Assembly: GCF_001305595.1 (NCBI RefSeq)
Contig: NZ_CP012401.1
Coordinates: forward strand, 2,181,001-2,245,000
Origin: Azospirillum thiophilum
Lineage (GTDB): Bacteria > Pseudomonadota > Alphaproteobacteria > Azospirillales > Azospirillaceae
Reading direction: 5' to 3'
Length of the DNA stretch: 64,000 nt
Part shown: positions 8,591-17,835 of the stretch, in pieces
How positions within the stretch are numbered: position 1 is the stretch's first letter
Layout of the letters: the number at the start of each line of letters is the position of its first letter
Notes under the pieces: model-generated
What the model saw: the letters and a program-made list of their open reading frames with translations, nothing else
Told to the model about the DNA's origin: nothing
Database searches by the model: none
Position numbers and translations under genes: made by a program

Positions 8591-8616
8591 TGAATTTCAT
8601 CGAACGATGAATTCAT
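8591..8616. promoter_or_regulatory. MetR-type operator between metR and metE
   Basis: The short intergenic region holds overlapping dyads built from TGAA/TTCA half-sites, the element bound by MetR: TGAA-T-TTCA at 8591-8599, the perfect inverted repeat TTCATCG-AA-CGATGAA at 8596-8611, and the 10-base palindrome ATGAATTCAT at 8607-8616. A further TGAA half follows at 8630. Which dyad is the true site cannot be told from sequence alone. Confidence 0.7.
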
Positions 8617-8683
8617 ACCATTTTTTCTCATGAAACAAACTCCCTATGGTCGACGCCGATCCCTCCTTATCAAGGCGAGCCCC

Positions 8684-10999
8684 ATGGCAACGACCCACAC
8701 CCTCGGATTCCCCCGCATCGGCGCCCGGCGCGAGCTGAAATTTGCCCTGGAGGCCTATTGGAAGGGGGCATCCTCCCGTGACGAGCTGGTCCGCGTCGGT
8801 GCGGACCTCCGCAAGCGCCACTGGCAGGACCAGGGCGCGCTCGATCTCGTGCCGGTCGGGGACTTCGCTTTCTACGACCAGGTTCTCGACATGAGCTTCA
8901 CGCTCGGCAACCTGCCGGATCGGGTGAAGGGCTTCCATGGCGATGCGCTGGACAATTATTTCCGCGTGGCGCGCGGCCGCTCGGCCGAGACCCCCGGGGA
9001 GCATGGCGGGGAGCATGGCGGTTGCTGCGGCGTCGCCGCCGGTGAAATGACCAAGTGGTTCGACACCAACTACCATTACATCGTCCCCGAGTTCGACGCC
9101 GGGACGAGCTTCACGCTCGACGCCTCCCGCCTGCTGGAGCAGTTCGCCGAGGCCAGGGCTGAGGGCGTCAGGGCCAAGCCGGTGATCATCGGCCCGGTCA
9201 CCTACCTCGCGCTCGGCAAGGCCAAGGACGGTTCCGACAGGCTGGCGCTGCTGCCCCGCCTGCTGCCGGTCTATGCCGGGCTGCTGCAGGCCCTGGCCGA
9301 CCAGGGCGCCGACTGGGTCCAGATCGACGAACCGATCCTGGTGACCGAGCTGGAGCCGGCGTGGCGGGACGCCTTCGTCCAGGCCTACCGGGCGCTGGAC
9401 ACCGGCGCGGTCAAGCTGTTGCTGGCCACCTACTTCGGCCGGCTCCAGGAGAATCTGCCGCTGGCCTGCGCGCTGCCGGTGCAGGGCATCCACCTCGACG
9501 CGATCAATGCCCGCGACGAGGTCGATGCGCTGATCGAGGCCCTGCCGGCCGACCGCGTCGTGTCGCTCGGCGTCGTCAACGGCCGCAACATCTGGAAGAC
9601 CGATCTCGGCGCGACGCTCGACTGGCTGGAACCGGTGGCCGGGAAACTGGGCGAGCGGCTGTGGATCGCGCCCTCCTGCTCGCTGCTGCATGTGCCGGTC
9701 GACCTTGCCGGTGAGCGCAAGCTGGACGAGGAGGTTCGCTCCTGGCTGGCCTTCGCAGTGCAGAAGCTGGAGGAGATCCGGATCCTGGCGACCGCGCTGA
9801 CCCCCGGACAGGATGGGGGCCGTGCCGCCGTCGCGGCCGAGCTGGACGCCAACCGCGCCGCCATCGCCGCCCGCCGTGCCTCGCCGCGGGTCAACAACCC
9901 GGCGGTGAAGGCGGCGGTCGCCGCCATCGGCCCCCGGCTCGGACGGCGCAAGAGCCCCTTCGCCGCCCGCGCCGCCTGCCAGGCCGCCCGCCTGAACCTG
10001 CCGAAATTCCCGACCACCACCATCGGCTCCTTCCCGCAGACCAAGGAGATCCGGCAGGCACGCAGCCGGTTCAAGGCCGGGACGCTCGATGCGGCGGCCT
10101 ACACCGAGGCGATGCGTGGCGAGATCGCGCGCAGCGTCCGCGAGCAGGAAGCGCTGGGGCTCGACGTGCTGGTCCATGGCGAGGCCGAGCGCAACGACAT
10201 GGTCGAGTATTTCGGCGAGCAGCTCGACGGCTACGTCTTCAGCCAGGGCGGCTGGGTGCAGTCCTATGGTTCGCGCTGCGTGAAGCCGCCGATCCTGTTC
10301 GGCGACATCGGCCGTCCCAACGCGATGACGGTGGAGTGGATCACCTACGCCGCCTCGCTGACGGACAAGCCGATGAAGGGCATGCTGACCGGCCCGGTGA
10401 CCATCCTCAACTGGTCCTTCGTGCGCGACGACCAGCCGCGCTCCGAAACCTGCCGTCAGCTGGCGCTGGCCATCCGCGAGGAGGTGCTGGATCTGGAGAA
10501 GGCCGGCGTCGGCGTGATCCAGATCGACGAGGCCGCCCTGCGCGAAGGCCTCCCGCTGCGCAAATCCCAATGGCAGGCATACCTGGATTGGGCGGTGGAG
10601 TCGTTCCGCATCACCGCCAACGGGGTGGAGGACGCGACGCAGATCCACACCCACATGTGCTATTCGGAGTTCAACGACATCATCGCCTCGATCGCCGCGA
10701 TGGACGCCGACGTCATCACCATCGAGACCTCGCGGTCGGACATGGAGCTGCTCGACGCCTTCGACGACTTCAACTACCCCAACGAGATCGGCCCCGGCGT
10801 CTACGACATCCATTCGCCGAACATTCCGACCGAAGCGCACATCGTCGCGCTGATGAGGAAGGCGGCGGAGCGCATTCCCGCCGACCGCCTGTGGGTCAAC
10901 CCGGATTGCGGCCTCAAGACCCGCCAGTGGGCCGAGGTGATCCCGGCCCTGACCAACATGGTCAGCGCGGCGAAGACCCTGCGCGCCACCGTCGCCTGA
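8684..10999 (+). CDS. metE: Cobalamin-independent methionine synthase
   Basis: Zinc enzyme that methylates homocysteine from 5-methyltetrahydropteroyl-polyglutamate, the last step of methionine synthesis, without B12. The 771-residue protein starts with the family signature [12 protein letters not shown] and ends with the catalytic barrel bearing the zinc ligands His657 and Cys659 (HTHMCYSE) and Cys742 (NPDCGLKTR). Numbering is about 16 residues above E. coli, consistent with a Gly/His-rich insertion [12 protein letters not shown] near residue 110. The start at 8684 (ATGGCAACG) is preceded by AAGGCGAG; the frame is open to 8630 but the extra residues are not family-like. Expected control: activation by the divergent MetR. 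Confidence 0.95.
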   Translation: MATTHTLGFPRIGARRELKFALEAYWKGASSRDELVRVGADLRKRHWQDQGALDLVPVGDFAFYDQVLDMSFTLGNLPDRVKGFHGDALDNYFRVARGRSAETPGEHGGEHGGCCGVAAGEMTKWFDTNYHYIVPEFDAGTSFTLDASRLLEQFAEARAEGVRAKPVIIGPVTYLALGKAKDGSDRLALLPRLLPVYAGLLQALADQGADWVQIDEPILVTELEPAWRDAFVQAYRALDTGAVKLLLATYFGRLQENLPLACALPVQGIHLDAINARDEVDALIEALPADRVVSLGVVNGRNIWKTDLGATLDWLEPVAGKLGERLWIAPSCSLLHVPVDLAGERKLDEEVRSWLAFAVQKLEEIRILATALTPGQDGGRAAVAAELDANRAAIAARRASPRVNNPAVKAAVAAIGPRLGRRKSPFAARAACQAARLNLPKFPTTTIGSFPQTKEIRQARSRFKAGTLDAAAYTEAMRGEIARSVREQEALGLDVLVHGEAERNDMVEYFGEQLDGYVFSQGGWVQSYGSRCVKPPILFGDIGRPNAMTVEWITYAASLTDKPMKGMLTGPVTILNWSFVRDDQPRSETCRQLALAIREEVLDLEKAGVGVIQIDEAALREGLPLRKSQWQAYLDWAVESFRITANGVEDATQIHTHMCYSEFNDIIASIAAMDADVITIETSRSDMELLDAFDDFNYPNEIGPGVYDIHSPNIPTEAHIVALMRKAAERIPADRLWVNPDCGLKTRQWAEVIPALTNMVSAAKTLRATVA

Positions 11000-11048
11000 T
11001 GCGGCGTGCACCGTGGGAGGCGGCAGGGCTTGCCCGGCGGTCAGGTAA

Positions 11049-11065
11049 TTTGCAATATACGCAAA
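11049..11065. promoter_or_regulatory. TTTGC/GCAAA dyad upstream of the propionate regulator
   Basis: TTTGC (11049-11053) and GCAAA (11061-11065) form an inverted repeat in the promoter region of the ScfR-type regulator. The half-site matches the TTTGCAAA elements reported for this regulator family in other alphaproteobacteria. Probably autoregulatory. Confidence 0.5.
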
Positions 11066-11096
11066 CCATCCTTCTGGATAACCGCTGAGTTTGTCA

Positions 11097-11138
11097 CGTT
11101 TTGCGAAGCGGTTTCAGCAGATCGGCGAATTTTGCAAA
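11097..11138. promoter_or_regulatory. Candidate ScfR/PccR-type operator upstream of the regulator gene
   Basis: Directly upstream of the start at 11152 lie TTTTGCGAA (about 11098-11106), ATCGGCGAA (11121-11129) and the self-complementary octamer TTTGCAAA (11131-11138). The ATCGGCGAA element reappears in opposite orientation as TTCGCCGAT beside a TTTGCA in the prpC promoter (12652-12665). This shared pairing is what one expects for an operator of the regulator. Confidence 0.55.
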
Positions 11139-11151
11139 TAAGGTGTTGGGC

Positions 11152-12582
11152 ATGGCCAAGGCGTTCATGGGGGTGCGGCTGCAGCGGCTGCGCGAGGAGC
11201 GGGGGCTGACCCAGACGGCGCTGGCCCGCATCCTGGAGATCTCGCCGAGCTACCTGAACCAGCTCGAACGCAACCAGCGGCCGCTGACCGTGCCGCTGCT
11301 GCTGCGGATCAACGCCTCCTTCGGCGTCGACGTCCAGCTCTTCTCGGAGGACGAGGAGGCGCGGATGGTCGCCGACCTGCGGGAAGCCCTGTCGGAGGCC
11401 GGAACCGGCGAGGCCATTGCGATTGCGGAGATCAAGGCGCTCGCCACCAACATGCCGGCGGTCGGCCGGGCGCTGGTGGCACTGCACCGGCGCGGGCGCG
11501 GGCTGGCGGAACGGCTGGACGCCCTGGCGGCCGGGGTGATCCCGGCCGAGCCGGGGAGCGCCCTGCCGCCGATGCCCTACGAGGAGGTGCGCGACTTCTT
11601 CTACCGCCATCACAATCACATTGCCGCGCTGGACGAGGCGGCCGAACGGCTGTTCGCTGAGGCCGGGCTGGAGATCGGGGCGGTGGACCGCGGGCTGGAG
11701 CGGCTGCTGGCGGATCGCCACGGCATCCGTACGCTGGTGACCGACGACGCGGGCATGCCGGGGGGAGCGCTTCGCCACTTCGATGCCGCCGACCGGATAT
11801 TGCGGGTCGCCCGATCGCTGGACCCTGGACGCCGCGCCTTCCAGATGGCGACGCAGCTCGCCTTCCATCGGGAGGCGGAGCTTCTGCACCGGCTGGTCGA
11901 GGAGGGACGGTTCTCCGGTCCGCAGGCACGCGCGCTCGCCCGCATCGGGCTGGCCAACTATTACGCCGGGGCGGTGGTCATGCCGTACGAGGCCTTCCTG
12001 GAAGCGGCGGAGGCCGTGGCCTATGACATCGACCTGCTGGGCCAGCGCTTCGGCACCGGCTTCGAGACGGTGTGCCACCGGCTGAGCACGCTCCAGCGGC
12101 CGGGGGCTCCCGGCGTGCCCTTCTTCTTCGTCCGGGTCGACCGGGCCGGCAACATGTCGAAGCGCCAGTCCGCCACCAGCTTCCACTTCTCGCGCGTCGG
12201 CGGAAGCTGTCCGCTGTGGAACGTCTACGAAGCCTTCTCGGCGCCCGGCCGTGTGCTGACGCAGCTGGCGCGCATGCCGGACGGGCGGGCCTATCTGTGG
12301 ATCGCCCGCAAGGTGGTTCATGGTCGCAGCGGCTTCGGCGCACCGTCGAAGAGCTTTGCCATCGGACTCGGCTGCGACATCCGGCACGCCGGACGGCTGG
12401 TCTACTCGCGCGGGCTGGCGCTCGGCGACCCGGACGCCGCCACCCCGATCGGCGCCGGTTGCAAGGTCTGCGAACGCCCGGCCTGTCCGCAGCGTGCCTT
12501 CCCGCCGGTCGGACGCACCCTGGCGGTCGACGAAAGCCTCAGCCGGTTCGAGCCGTATCCGGTTTCCGCCACCCCGGCCTGA
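11152..12582 (+). CDS. Short-chain fatty acyl regulator (XRE HTH + IrrE-like + C-terminal cysteine domain)
   Basis: Regulator of 476 residues of the ScfR family (PccR, RamB, PrpR-like), which senses acyl-CoA intermediates and controls propionate or acetate genes. Visible parts: an N-terminal XRE helix-turn-helix (GLTQTALARILEISPSYLNQLE, cited here as residues about 19-40), a central IrrE/M78-like region around FQMATQLAFHREAEL, and a C-terminal short-chain-fatty-acyl domain with the cysteines CKVCERPACPQR (about 446-457). The start at 11152 gives the family N-terminus; the frame extends upstream to 11101. It is followed by prpC on the same strand after about 190 bases, so it almost certainly regulates the methylcitrate genes. 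Confidence 0.88.
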   Translation: MAKAFMGVRLQRLREERGLTQTALARILEISPSYLNQLERNQRPLTVPLLLRINASFGVDVQLFSEDEEARMVADLREALSEAGTGEAIAIAEIKALATNMPAVGRALVALHRRGRGLAERLDALAAGVIPAEPGSALPPMPYEEVRDFFYRHHNHIAALDEAAERLFAEAGLEIGAVDRGLERLLADRHGIRTLVTDDAGMPGGALRHFDAADRILRVARSLDPGRRAFQMATQLAFHREAELLHRLVEEGRFSGPQARALARIGLANYYAGAVVMPYEAFLEAAEAVAYDIDLLGQRFGTGFETVCHRLSTLQRPGAPGVPFFFVRVDRAGNMSKRQSATSFHFSRVGGSCPLWNVYEAFSAPGRVLTQLARMPDGRAYLWIARKVVHGRSGFGAPSKSFAIGLGCDIRHAGRLVYSRGLALGDPDAATPIGAGCKVCERPACPQRAFPPVGRTLAVDESLSRFEPYPVSATPA

Positions 12583-12642
12583 TCGAGGATCCCCGGCCAG
12601 GCATTGGTCGGGGCAGGGAAGCAGGCCGGCGCGGGGGCAATC

Positions 12643-12669
12643 TTCGCAGATTTCGCCGATTTGCAGGAT
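12643..12669 (+). promoter_or_regulatory. Three-fold 9-base motif upstream of prpC, candidate operator
   Basis: Three adjacent 9-base units, TTCGCAGAT (12643-12651), TTCGCCGAT (12652-12660) and TTGCAGGAT (12661-12669), lie about 100 bases before prpC. The middle unit is the reverse complement of ATCGGCGAA in the promoter of the upstream ScfR-type regulator. I read this as the regulator's binding region; the match is by eye. Confidence 0.5.
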
Positions 12670-12768
12670 CGGCCCGGCAAGGCTTCACCTTTTCAGCCCT
12701 TTTCCGAACAGGGGCAGGTTCCGATGATGCGGGCATCCAACAGACAGCTCTCGCACAGGGAACACCCG

Positions 12769-13938
12769 ATGACCATGACCGCGCCCGAGACCACGGCACC
12801 ACTCCCCTTCAAGCCCAAGAAATCGGTGGCGCTGTCGGGCGTCACCGCCGGCAACACCGCGCTCTGCACCGTCGGCAAATCGGGCAACGACCTGCATTAC
12901 CGGGGCTACGACATTCTCGACATCGCCGAGCGCTGCGAATTCGAGGAGGTGGCCCATCTGCTGGTCCATGGCAAGCTGCCGACCTTCGCCGAACTGAAGG
13001 CCTACAAGGCCAAGCTGAAATCCCTGCGCGGCCTGCCGACCAACGTCCGCCAAGCGCTGGAATCCCTGCCGGCCTCCGCCCACCCGATGGACGTCATGCG
13101 GACCGGGGTGTCGGCGCTGGGCTGCGCGCTGCCGGAAAAGGACGACCACAACATCCCCGGCGCCCGCGACATCGCCGACCGGCTGATGGCCTCGCTCGGG
13201 TCCATGCTGCTCTACTGGTATCACTGGTCCACCAACGGCCGGCGGATCGAGGTCGAGACCGACGACGACTCCATCGGCGCCCATTTCCTGCATCTGCTGC
13301 ACGGGCGCAAAGCCTCGGCGCTGTGGGAGCGGGCGATGCACAGCTCGCTGATCCTCTATGCCGAGCACGAGTTCAACGCCTCGACCTTCGCCGGCCGGGT
13401 CATCGCCGGCACCGGCTCCGACCTGTATTCGGCGGTCACCGGCGCCATCGGCGCCCTGCGCGGCCCCAAGCATGGCGGCGCCAACGAGGTCGCCTTCGAG
13501 ATCCAGAAGCGCTACGACAGCCCGGACGCGGCGGAGGCCGACATCCGCCGCCGGGTCGAGAACAAGGAGGTGGTGATCGGCTTCGGCCATCCGGTCTACA
13601 CCGTCTCCGACCCGCGCAACGAGGTGATCAAGGGCATCGCCCACAAGCTGTCGGTGGACGCCGGATCGACCCGGATGTTCGACATCGCCGCCCGGCTGGA
13701 GGCGGTGATGTGGGAGGTCAAGCGGATGTTCCCCAACCTCGACTGGTTCAGCGCCGTCAGCTACCACATGATGGGCGTGCCGACGGCCATGTTCACGCCG
13801 CTCTTCGTCATCGCCCGCACCTCGGGCTGGGCCGCCCACATCATCGAGCAGCGCATCGACAACAAGATCATCCGTCCCAGCGCCAACTATGTCGGCCCGG
13901 ACGACCGCGTCTTCGTCGCCATCGATCAACGCCAGTAA
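12769..13938 (+). CDS. prpC: 2-methylcitrate synthase
   Basis: Condenses propionyl-CoA with oxaloacetate to 2-methylcitrate, entry step of the methylcitrate cycle. The 389-residue protein is a short citrate-synthase-fold enzyme with the catalytic histidine regions [10 protein letters not shown] (about 235-244) and [13 protein letters not shown] (about 273-285) and the C-terminal arginine segment [12 protein letters not shown]. The start at 12769 has AGGGAA upstream; the frame is open to 12604 but that part overlaps the promoter. It heads the operon prpC-acnD-prpF-prpB. A citrate synthase role is possible for the fold but the neighbourhood argues for propionate. Confidence 0.92.
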   Translation: MTMTAPETTAPLPFKPKKSVALSGVTAGNTALCTVGKSGNDLHYRGYDILDIAERCEFEEVAHLLVHGKLPTFAELKAYKAKLKSLRGLPTNVRQALESLPASAHPMDVMRTGVSALGCALPEKDDHNIPGARDIADRLMASLGSMLLYWYHWSTNGRRIEVETDDDSIGAHFLHLLHGRKASALWERAMHSSLILYAEHEFNASTFAGRVIAGTGSDLYSAVTGAIGALRGPKHGGANEVAFEIQKRYDSPDAAEADIRRRVENKEVVIGFGHPVYTVSDPRNEVIKGIAHKLSVDAGSTRMFDIAARLEAVMWEVKRMFPNLDWFSAVSYHMMGVPTAMFTPLFVIARTSGWAAHIIEQRIDNKIIRPSANYVGPDDRVFVAIDQRQ

Positions 13939-13950
13939 GCCGGACGCGTC

Positions 13951-16587
13951 ATGAACAGCTCATACCGCAAGCGGCTGCCGGGCACGGAGGTCGAGTATTT
14001 CGACGCGCCGGCCGCCGTCGACGCCATCCGACCCGGCGCCTGGGCCGGGCTGCCCTATGTGTCGCGCGTGCTGGCCGAACAGCTGGTCCGCCGCTGCGAT
14101 CCGGCGCTGCTGGACGACGCCCTGCGGCAGCTCGTCGAGCGCCGGCGCGATCTCGACTTCCCGTGGTATCCGGCCCGCGTCGTCTGCCATGACATCCTCG
14201 GCCAGACCGCGCTGGTCGATCTCGCCGGCCTGCGCGACGCCATCGCCGGGCGGGGCGGCGACCCGGCCAAGGTCAACCCGGTGGTGCCGACCCAGCTCGT
14301 CGTCGATCACTCGCTGGCCGTCGAGCATGGCGGCTTCGACCCCCAGGCCTTTGCGAAGAACCGCGCCATCGAGGACCGCCGCAACGAGGACCGCTTCCAT
14401 TTCATCGACTGGAGCCGGCGTGCCTTCGGGAACGTCGACGTGATCCCGGCCGGCAACGGCATCATGCACCAGATCAATCTGGAACGGATGTCGCCGGTGA
14501 TCCAGCTCCGTGACGGCGTCGCCTTCCCCGACACCTGCGTCGGCACCGACAGCCACACCCCGCATGTCGACGCACTGGGCGTCATCGCCATCGGCGTCGG
14601 CGGGCTGGAGGCCGAAACGGTGATGCTCGGCCGCGCCTCGATGATGCGGCTGCCGGACATCGTCGGCGTCCGCCTGACCGGGCGGCACCAACCCGGCATC
14701 ACCGCCACCGACATCGTGCTGGCGCTCACCGGGTTCCTGCGCAAGGAGCGCGTGGTCGGCGCCTGGCTCGAGTTCTTCGGCGATGGGGCCGCCGGCCTGT
14801 CCATCGGTGACCGGGCGACCATCTCCAACATGTGCCCGGAATATGGCGCCACCGCCGCGATGTTCGCCATCGATCGGCAGACCATCGACTATCTGCGGCT
14901 GACCGGCCGCGCGCCGGAACAGGTGGCGCTGGTCGAGACCTACGCCAAGGCGCTGGGCCTGTGGGCCGACGCGCTGGAAAGCGCCGGGTACGAGCGGGTG
15001 CTGGAATTCGACCTGTCCGGCGTCGTGCGCACCATGGCCGGCCCGTCCAACCCGCACCGCCGCCTGCCCACATCGGCGCTGAAGGAGCGCGGCATCGCCG
15101 TCGATCTCGACAAGGCGCTGGAAGAGGAGAAGGCCGGCCTGCTGCCGGACGGCGCGGTGATCATCGCCGCAATCACCAGCTGCACCAACACCTCGAACCC
15201 GCGCAACGTCGTCGCCGCCGGGCTGCTGGCGAGGAAGGCCAACGCGCTGGGGCTGGTGCGCAAGCCCTGGGTCAAGACCTCCTTCGCGCCGGGCTCCAAG
15301 GTCGCAAGGCTGTATCTGGAGGAGGCCGGGCTGCTGGGGGAACTGGAGGCGCTCGGCTTCGGCATCGTCGCCTACGCCTGCACCACCTGCAACGGCATGT
15401 CGGGCGCGCTCGACCCGGCGATCCAGCGGGAGATCGTCGAGCGTGACCTCTACGCCACCGCGGTTCTGTCCGGCAACCGCAACTTCGACGGGCGCATCCA
15501 CCCCTATGCCAAGCAGGCGTTCCTCGCCTCGCCGCCGCTGGTCGTCGCCTACGCCATCGCCGGCACGATGCGTTTCGACATCGAGCGCGACGCGCTGGGC
15601 ATGGACCGGGACGGCGCCCCGATCAGGCTGAAGGATCTCTGGCCGTCCGACGAGGAGATCGACGCCATCGTCGCCTCCTCCGTCAAGCCGGAGCAGTTCC
15701 GCACGGTGTATGAGCCGATGTTCGCGGCGAACCACGGGACGACGGAGCGCATCAGCCCGCTCTATGACTGGCGCCCGGCCTCCACCTACATCCGCCGTCC
15801 GCCCTATTGGGACACCGAGGGGGTCGGCGCGCTGGCCGCCAATCCGCGCAGCCTGACGGGCATGCGCCCGCTGGCGGTGCTGCCGGACAACATCACCACC
15901 GACCATCTGTCGCCCTCCAACGCCATCCTGCCCGACTCGGCGGCCGGCGAGTATCTGGCCCGGATGGGCCTGCCGGAGGAGGACTTCAACTCCTACGCCA
16001 CCCACCGCGGCGACCATCTGACCGCCATGCGCGCCACCTTCGCCAACCCGCAGCTGGTCAACGAGATGGCCGTGGTCGACGGCACGGTGAGGAAAGGCTC
16101 GCTGACCCGGCTGGAACCCGACGGCACGGTGATGCGGATGTGGGAGGCGATGGAAACCTATCTGGAGCGCCGGCAGCCGCTGATCGTCGTCGCCGGGGCG
16201 GATTACGGCCAGGGGTCGAGCCGCGACTGGGCCGCCAAGGGCGTGCGGCTGGCCGGAGTCGAGGCCATCGTCGCCGAGGGGTTCGAGCGCATCCACCGCA
16301 CCAACCTGATCGGCATGGGCGTGCTGCCGCTGGAGTTCAAGCCGGGCACGACACGGCGGACGCTGGGGCTGGACGGCAGCGAGACCTACGATGTGACCGG
16401 CGGGCGCCGGCCGCGCGCCGACCTGACCCTGGTCGTCCACCGCCGCGGCGGCGAAACCCTGCGGGTGCCGGTGACATGCCGTCTCGACACCGCCGAGGAG
16501 CTGTCGATCTACGAGGCCGGCGGCGTCCTGCAACGCTTCGCCCAGGATTTCCTGGCCTCGGAAAGCACGCAGAAAGGAACCGCCTGA
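13951..16587 (+). CDS. acnD: 2-methylcitrate dehydratase, Fe/S-dependent (AcnD)
   Basis: Aconitase-family [4Fe-4S] enzyme of 878 residues that dehydrates 2-methylcitrate, giving a product that needs PrpF for isomerisation. Cluster cysteines are visible at ITSCTNTSNPRN (about 409-420) and ACTTCNGMSG (about 476-485), and the swivel domain carries GADYGQGSSRDWAAKG (about 749-764). It starts 12 bases after prpC and its stop overlaps the prpF start by one base (TGATG), so it is translationally coupled. AcnD together with PrpF replaces the iron-free PrpD in many proteobacteria; no prpD is seen here. Confidence 0.93.
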   Translation: MNSSYRKRLPGTEVEYFDAPAAVDAIRPGAWAGLPYVSRVLAEQLVRRCDPALLDDALRQLVERRRDLDFPWYPARVVCHDILGQTALVDLAGLRDAIAGRGGDPAKVNPVVPTQLVVDHSLAVEHGGFDPQAFAKNRAIEDRRNEDRFHFIDWSRRAFGNVDVIPAGNGIMHQINLERMSPVIQLRDGVAFPDTCVGTDSHTPHVDALGVIAIGVGGLEAETVMLGRASMMRLPDIVGVRLTGRHQPGITATDIVLALTGFLRKERVVGAWLEFFGDGAAGLSIGDRATISNMCPEYGATAAMFAIDRQTIDYLRLTGRAPEQVALVETYAKALGLWADALESAGYERVLEFDLSGVVRTMAGPSNPHRRLPTSALKERGIAVDLDKALEEEKAGLLPDGAVIIAAITSCTNTSNPRNVVAAGLLARKANALGLVRKPWVKTSFAPGSKVARLYLEEAGLLGELEALGFGIVAYACTTCNGMSGALDPAIQREIVERDLYATAVLSGNRNFDGRIHPYAKQAFLASPPLVVAYAIAGTMRFDIERDALGMDRDGAPIRLKDLWPSDEEIDAIVASSVKPEQFRTVYEPMFAANHGTTERISPLYDWRPASTYIRRPPYWDTEGVGALAANPRSLTGMRPLAVLPDNITTDHLSPSNAILPDSAAGEYLARMGLPEEDFNSYATHRGDHLTAMRATFANPQLVNEMAVVDGTVRKGSLTRLEPDGTVMRMWEAMETYLERRQPLIVVAGADYGQGSSRDWAAKGVRLAGVEAIVAEGFERIHRTNLIGMGVLPLEFKPGTTRRTLGLDGSETYDVTGGRRPRADLTLVVHRRGGETLRVPVTCRLDTAEELSIYEAGGVLQRFAQDFLASESTQKGTA

Positions 16588-17804
16588 TGGCGTCGGCACC
16601 GCAGATCCGCATTCCCGCCACCTATATGCGCGGCGGCACCAGCAAGGGCATCTTCTTCCGCCTCGACGACCTGCCGGAGCGCTGCCGCGTGGCCGGCGCG
16701 GCGCGCGACCGGCTGTTCCTGCGGGTGATCGGCAGCCCGGACCCCTACGCCCGGCACATCGACGGCATGGGCGGAGCCACCTCCAGCACCAGCAAGGCGG
16801 TCATCTTGTCGAAGAGCGCACGGCCGGGCCACGACGTCGATTACCTGTATGGGCAGGTTTCCATCGACAGCGCCTTCGTCGACTGGTCGGGCAATTGCGG
16901 CAACCTCTCCACGGCGGCCGGGGCCTTCGCCATCCATGCCGGGCTGATGGACCCGGCGCGCGTTCCGGAGAACGGCGTCTGCACGGTGCGGATCTGGCAG
17001 GCCAACATCGGCAAGACCATCGTCGCCCATGTGCCGGCCACCGGCGGACTGGTCCAGGAAACCGGCGATTTCGAGCTGGACGGCGTGACCTTCCCGGCGG
17101 CCGAGATCGTGCTGGAATTCCTCGATCCCGCTGAAGAGGGGGACAGCGGGGGAGCCGGCGGGGGGAACGGCTCGATGTTCCCCACCGGAAACCTTATCGA
17201 CACATTGGAGGTGCCGGACTCCCTGGTTCCCGGCGGCAGGCTGAAGGCGACGCTGATCGACGCCGGCATCCCGACCATCTTCGTCGCTGCCGCCGATCTC
17301 GGCTATCGCGGGACCGAATTGCAGGAGGCGATCAACGGCGACGCCGCGGCGCTGGCCCGCTTCGAGGCCCTGCGCACCATCGGCGCCTTGAGGATGGGGC
17401 TGATCAAGGAGCCGGGCGAGGCCGCAAGGCGCCAGCACACGCCGAAGATCGCCTTCGTGGCGCCGCCGGCCGACCATGTCGTGTCGAGTGGCCGGACCGT
17501 CGGGGCCGGGGAGGTCGATCTTCTGGTGCGGGCGCTGTCGATGGGCAAGCTACACCACGCGATGATGGGCACGGCGTCGGTCGCCATCGCCGCCGCCGCC
17601 GCCGTGCCCGGCACCCTGGTCAATCTTGCAGCCGGGGGCGGCGCACGCACGGCGGTCCGCTTCGGCCACCCGTCCGGCAGCTTGCGCGTCGGCGCCGAGG
17701 CGGTGCCGGTGGACGGCCGATGGACCGTCACCAAGGCGGTGATGAGCCGCAGCGCCCGCATCCTGATGGAAGGCTGGGTCCGCGTGCCCGCCGATTCGTT
17801 CTGA
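16587..17804 (+). CDS. prpF: 2-methyl-aconitate cis-trans isomerase PrpF
   Basis: Cofactor-free isomerase of the diaminopimelate-epimerase fold that converts the trans-methylaconitate product of AcnD into the cis form. The 405-residue protein begins with the family block RIPATYMRGGTSKGIFF (about 8-24) and has the conserved VDWSGNCGNLS segment (about 97-107) and HPSGSLRVGAE near the C-terminus. It overlaps the acnD stop and precedes prpB by 31 bases. The pairing with acnD makes the assignment secure. Confidence 0.93.
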   Translation: MASAPQIRIPATYMRGGTSKGIFFRLDDLPERCRVAGAARDRLFLRVIGSPDPYARHIDGMGGATSSTSKAVILSKSARPGHDVDYLYGQVSIDSAFVDWSGNCGNLSTAAGAFAIHAGLMDPARVPENGVCTVRIWQANIGKTIVAHVPATGGLVQETGDFELDGVTFPAAEIVLEFLDPAEEGDSGGAGGGNGSMFPTGNLIDTLEVPDSLVPGGRLKATLIDAGIPTIFVAAADLGYRGTELQEAINGDAAALARFEALRTIGALRMGLIKEPGEAARRQHTPKIAFVAPPADHVVSSGRTVGAGEVDLLVRALSMGKLHHAMMGTASVAIAAAAAVPGTLVNLAAGGGARTAVRFGHPSGSLRVGAEAVPVDGRWTVTKAVMSRSARILMEGWVRVPADSF

Positions 17805-17835
17805 ACCCAAGCGCTCCAAATTCCAAGGAAACACC

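Noticed and set aside
8591..8683. A possible riboswitch in front of metE
   Set aside because: The leader is under 100 bases and has no aptamer boxes for cobalamin, SAM or SAH; the MetR-type dyads explain control.
8597..11011. 804-residue minus-strand frame opposite metE
   Set aside because: Antisense to MetE with intact zinc ligands; no independent evidence.
12072..14192. 706-residue plus-strand open frame spanning the regulator end and prpC
   Set aside because: It is in the wrong frame relative to prpC and the regulator, both of which show family motifs.
13960..16599. 879-residue open frame opposite acnD
   Set aside because: Antisense of a well-recognised aconitase-family gene; no motif of its own.
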